Positions 63,412-64,000 of a stretch of 64,000 nucleotides of DNA are shown here, piece after piece. Location: NCBI RefSeq assembly GCF_017565645.3, contig NZ_CP086136.1, positions 5,873,501-5,937,500 on the forward strand, in the 5' to 3' direction. The notes below the pieces were generated by a model. That model was not told the origin of the DNA. It saw only the letters and a list, made by a program, of their open reading frames with translations, and made no database searches. Both the position numbers and the translations under genes were made by a program. The stretch comes from Bradyrhizobium barranii subsp. barranii (lineage in GTDB: Bacteria > Pseudomonadota > Alphaproteobacteria > Rhizobiales > Xanthobacteraceae). How positions within the stretch are numbered: the first letter of the stretch is position 1; each line of letters opens with the position of its first letter.

Positions 63412-64000
63412 ATGCCCATCAGAGTTGCTACCTGGAACGTGAACTCGGTCCGGCAGCGGATCGACCTGCTGCTGACCTGGCTGAAGGAATGCCAGCCGGA
63501 CATCGTCTGCCTCCAGGAGATCAAATGCATCGACGAGGCCTTCCCGCGGCTGGAGATCGAGGCGCTGGGCTACAACGTGGTCACCCACGGTCAGAAGACC
63601 TTCAACGGCGTCGCTTTGCTTTCGAAGCTCCGCTTCGACGAGACCAAGTCGGGCCTCGCCGGCGACGACGAGGACGCCCATGCCCGTTTCCTCGAGGGTG
63701 TGGTCACGCTCAAGCACGGCGTGCTGCGCATTGCCTGCCTCTATCTGCCCAATGGCAACCCGGTCGGGACCGAGAAATATCCCTACAAGCTCAAATGGAT
63801 GTCGCGGCTTCTTGAGTATTCGAGGGAGCGCCTCAAGGCCGAGGAGCCGCTGATCCTCGCAGGCGACTTCAACGTCATCCCGCATGCCCGCGACGTCCAT
63901 AATCCCGCCGCCTGGACCGAGGACGCCCTGTTCAAGGCCGAGACGCGGGAGAGCTTTCAGTCCCTGCTGGGCCTCGGCCTCACCGACGCCCTGCGCGCGG
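63412..64000 (+). CDS. xthA: Exodeoxyribonuclease III, 3' part beyond window
   Basis: Starts at ATG 63412 (GGAG eight bases upstream) and is open to the window edge; 196 codons visible of roughly 265 expected. PIRVATWNVNSVRQRIDLLL and VCLQEIKC (metal-binding Glu36) and, later, LILAGDFNVIPH (Asp and Asn of the active site) mark the ExoIII/AP-endonuclease family. It repairs abasic sites and trims 3' ends in DNA repair. Divergent from the hybrid histidine kinase. Confidence 0.95.
   Translation, partial: MPIRVATWNVNSVRQRIDLLLTWLKECQPDIVCLQEIKCIDEAFPRLEIEALGYNVVTHGQKTFNGVALLSKLRFDETKSGLAGDDEDAHARFLEGVVTLKHGVLRIACLYLPNGNPVGTEKYPYKLKWMSRLLEYSRERLKAEEPLILAGDFNVIPHARDVHNPAAWTEDALFKAETRESFQSLLGLGLTDALRA

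Overview
The window looks like a chromosomal stretch of a Bradyrhizobium-type alphaproteobacterium (Hyphomicrobiales). The evidence is high GC, alphaproteobacterial gene orders (yajC-secD-secF followed by homologues of mitochondrial complex I assembly factors; dgt-argS-SPOR protein-nagZ-scpA-scpB-tatABC-serS-surE-pcm-LysM/LytM lipoprotein), trmFO, DUF1217/DUF1127/DUF3597 families, FixK/FNR-type boxes and dispersed palindromes of the kind I recall from Bradyrhizobium. I see no tRNA, rRNA, CRISPR array or insertion sequence.

Layout. 1-15.8 kb: mixed small genes (truncated DUF1217 protein, PPC/DUF296 protein with an acyl-CoA synthetase, two tiny GNAT acetyltransferases, TPR protein, MltB-type lytic transglycosylase, DUF1127 protein), then trmFO followed by an unusual kinase joined to an orphan adenylate-forming C-terminal domain. 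15.9-23.1 kb: a catabolic-looking cluster (carboxylate MFS transporter broken by a frameshift, HMG-CoA-lyase-like enzyme, CaiB/BaiF CoA-transferase, LysR regulator, divergent class V PLP enzyme, threonine ammonia-lyase). 23.2-28.7 kb: Sec accessory operon and a DUF815 ATPase.

29-43 kb is an accessory region with outer-membrane proteins, an aquaporin-family channel, a MarC protein, a ParB-like protein and a sulfatase locus. The sulfatase locus holds three CTAGR-type sulfatases, one formylglycine-generating enzyme (FGE) and an exported HAD protein. The two spacers between sulfatases still carry the 3' end of a lost FGE gene, in frame and with its stop codon, just upstream of the next sulfatase. 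The locus therefore appears to have grown by repeating an FGE-sulfatase-hairpin unit and then losing two FGE copies. Three perfect TTGAT-N4-ATCAA boxes lie in this region, two of them 67-70 bp upstream of start codons (FGE and a double-barrel outer-membrane protein), which suggests low-oxygen control. A short stretch at 34.9-35.4 kb contains remnants of a response regulator and of sulfatase genes.

43.5-58.9 kb is a conserved housekeeping block, nearly all on the minus strand: amidase-activator-like lipoprotein, pcm, surE, serS, tatCBA, scpB, scpA, nagZ, SPOR protein, argS, dgt, then erpA on plus. Between erpA and the next conserved genes (hybrid histidine kinase and xthA) sits about 2 kb bounded by an exact 28-bp direct repeat of the erpA 3' end, which looks like an insertion scar. 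xthA runs off the right edge.
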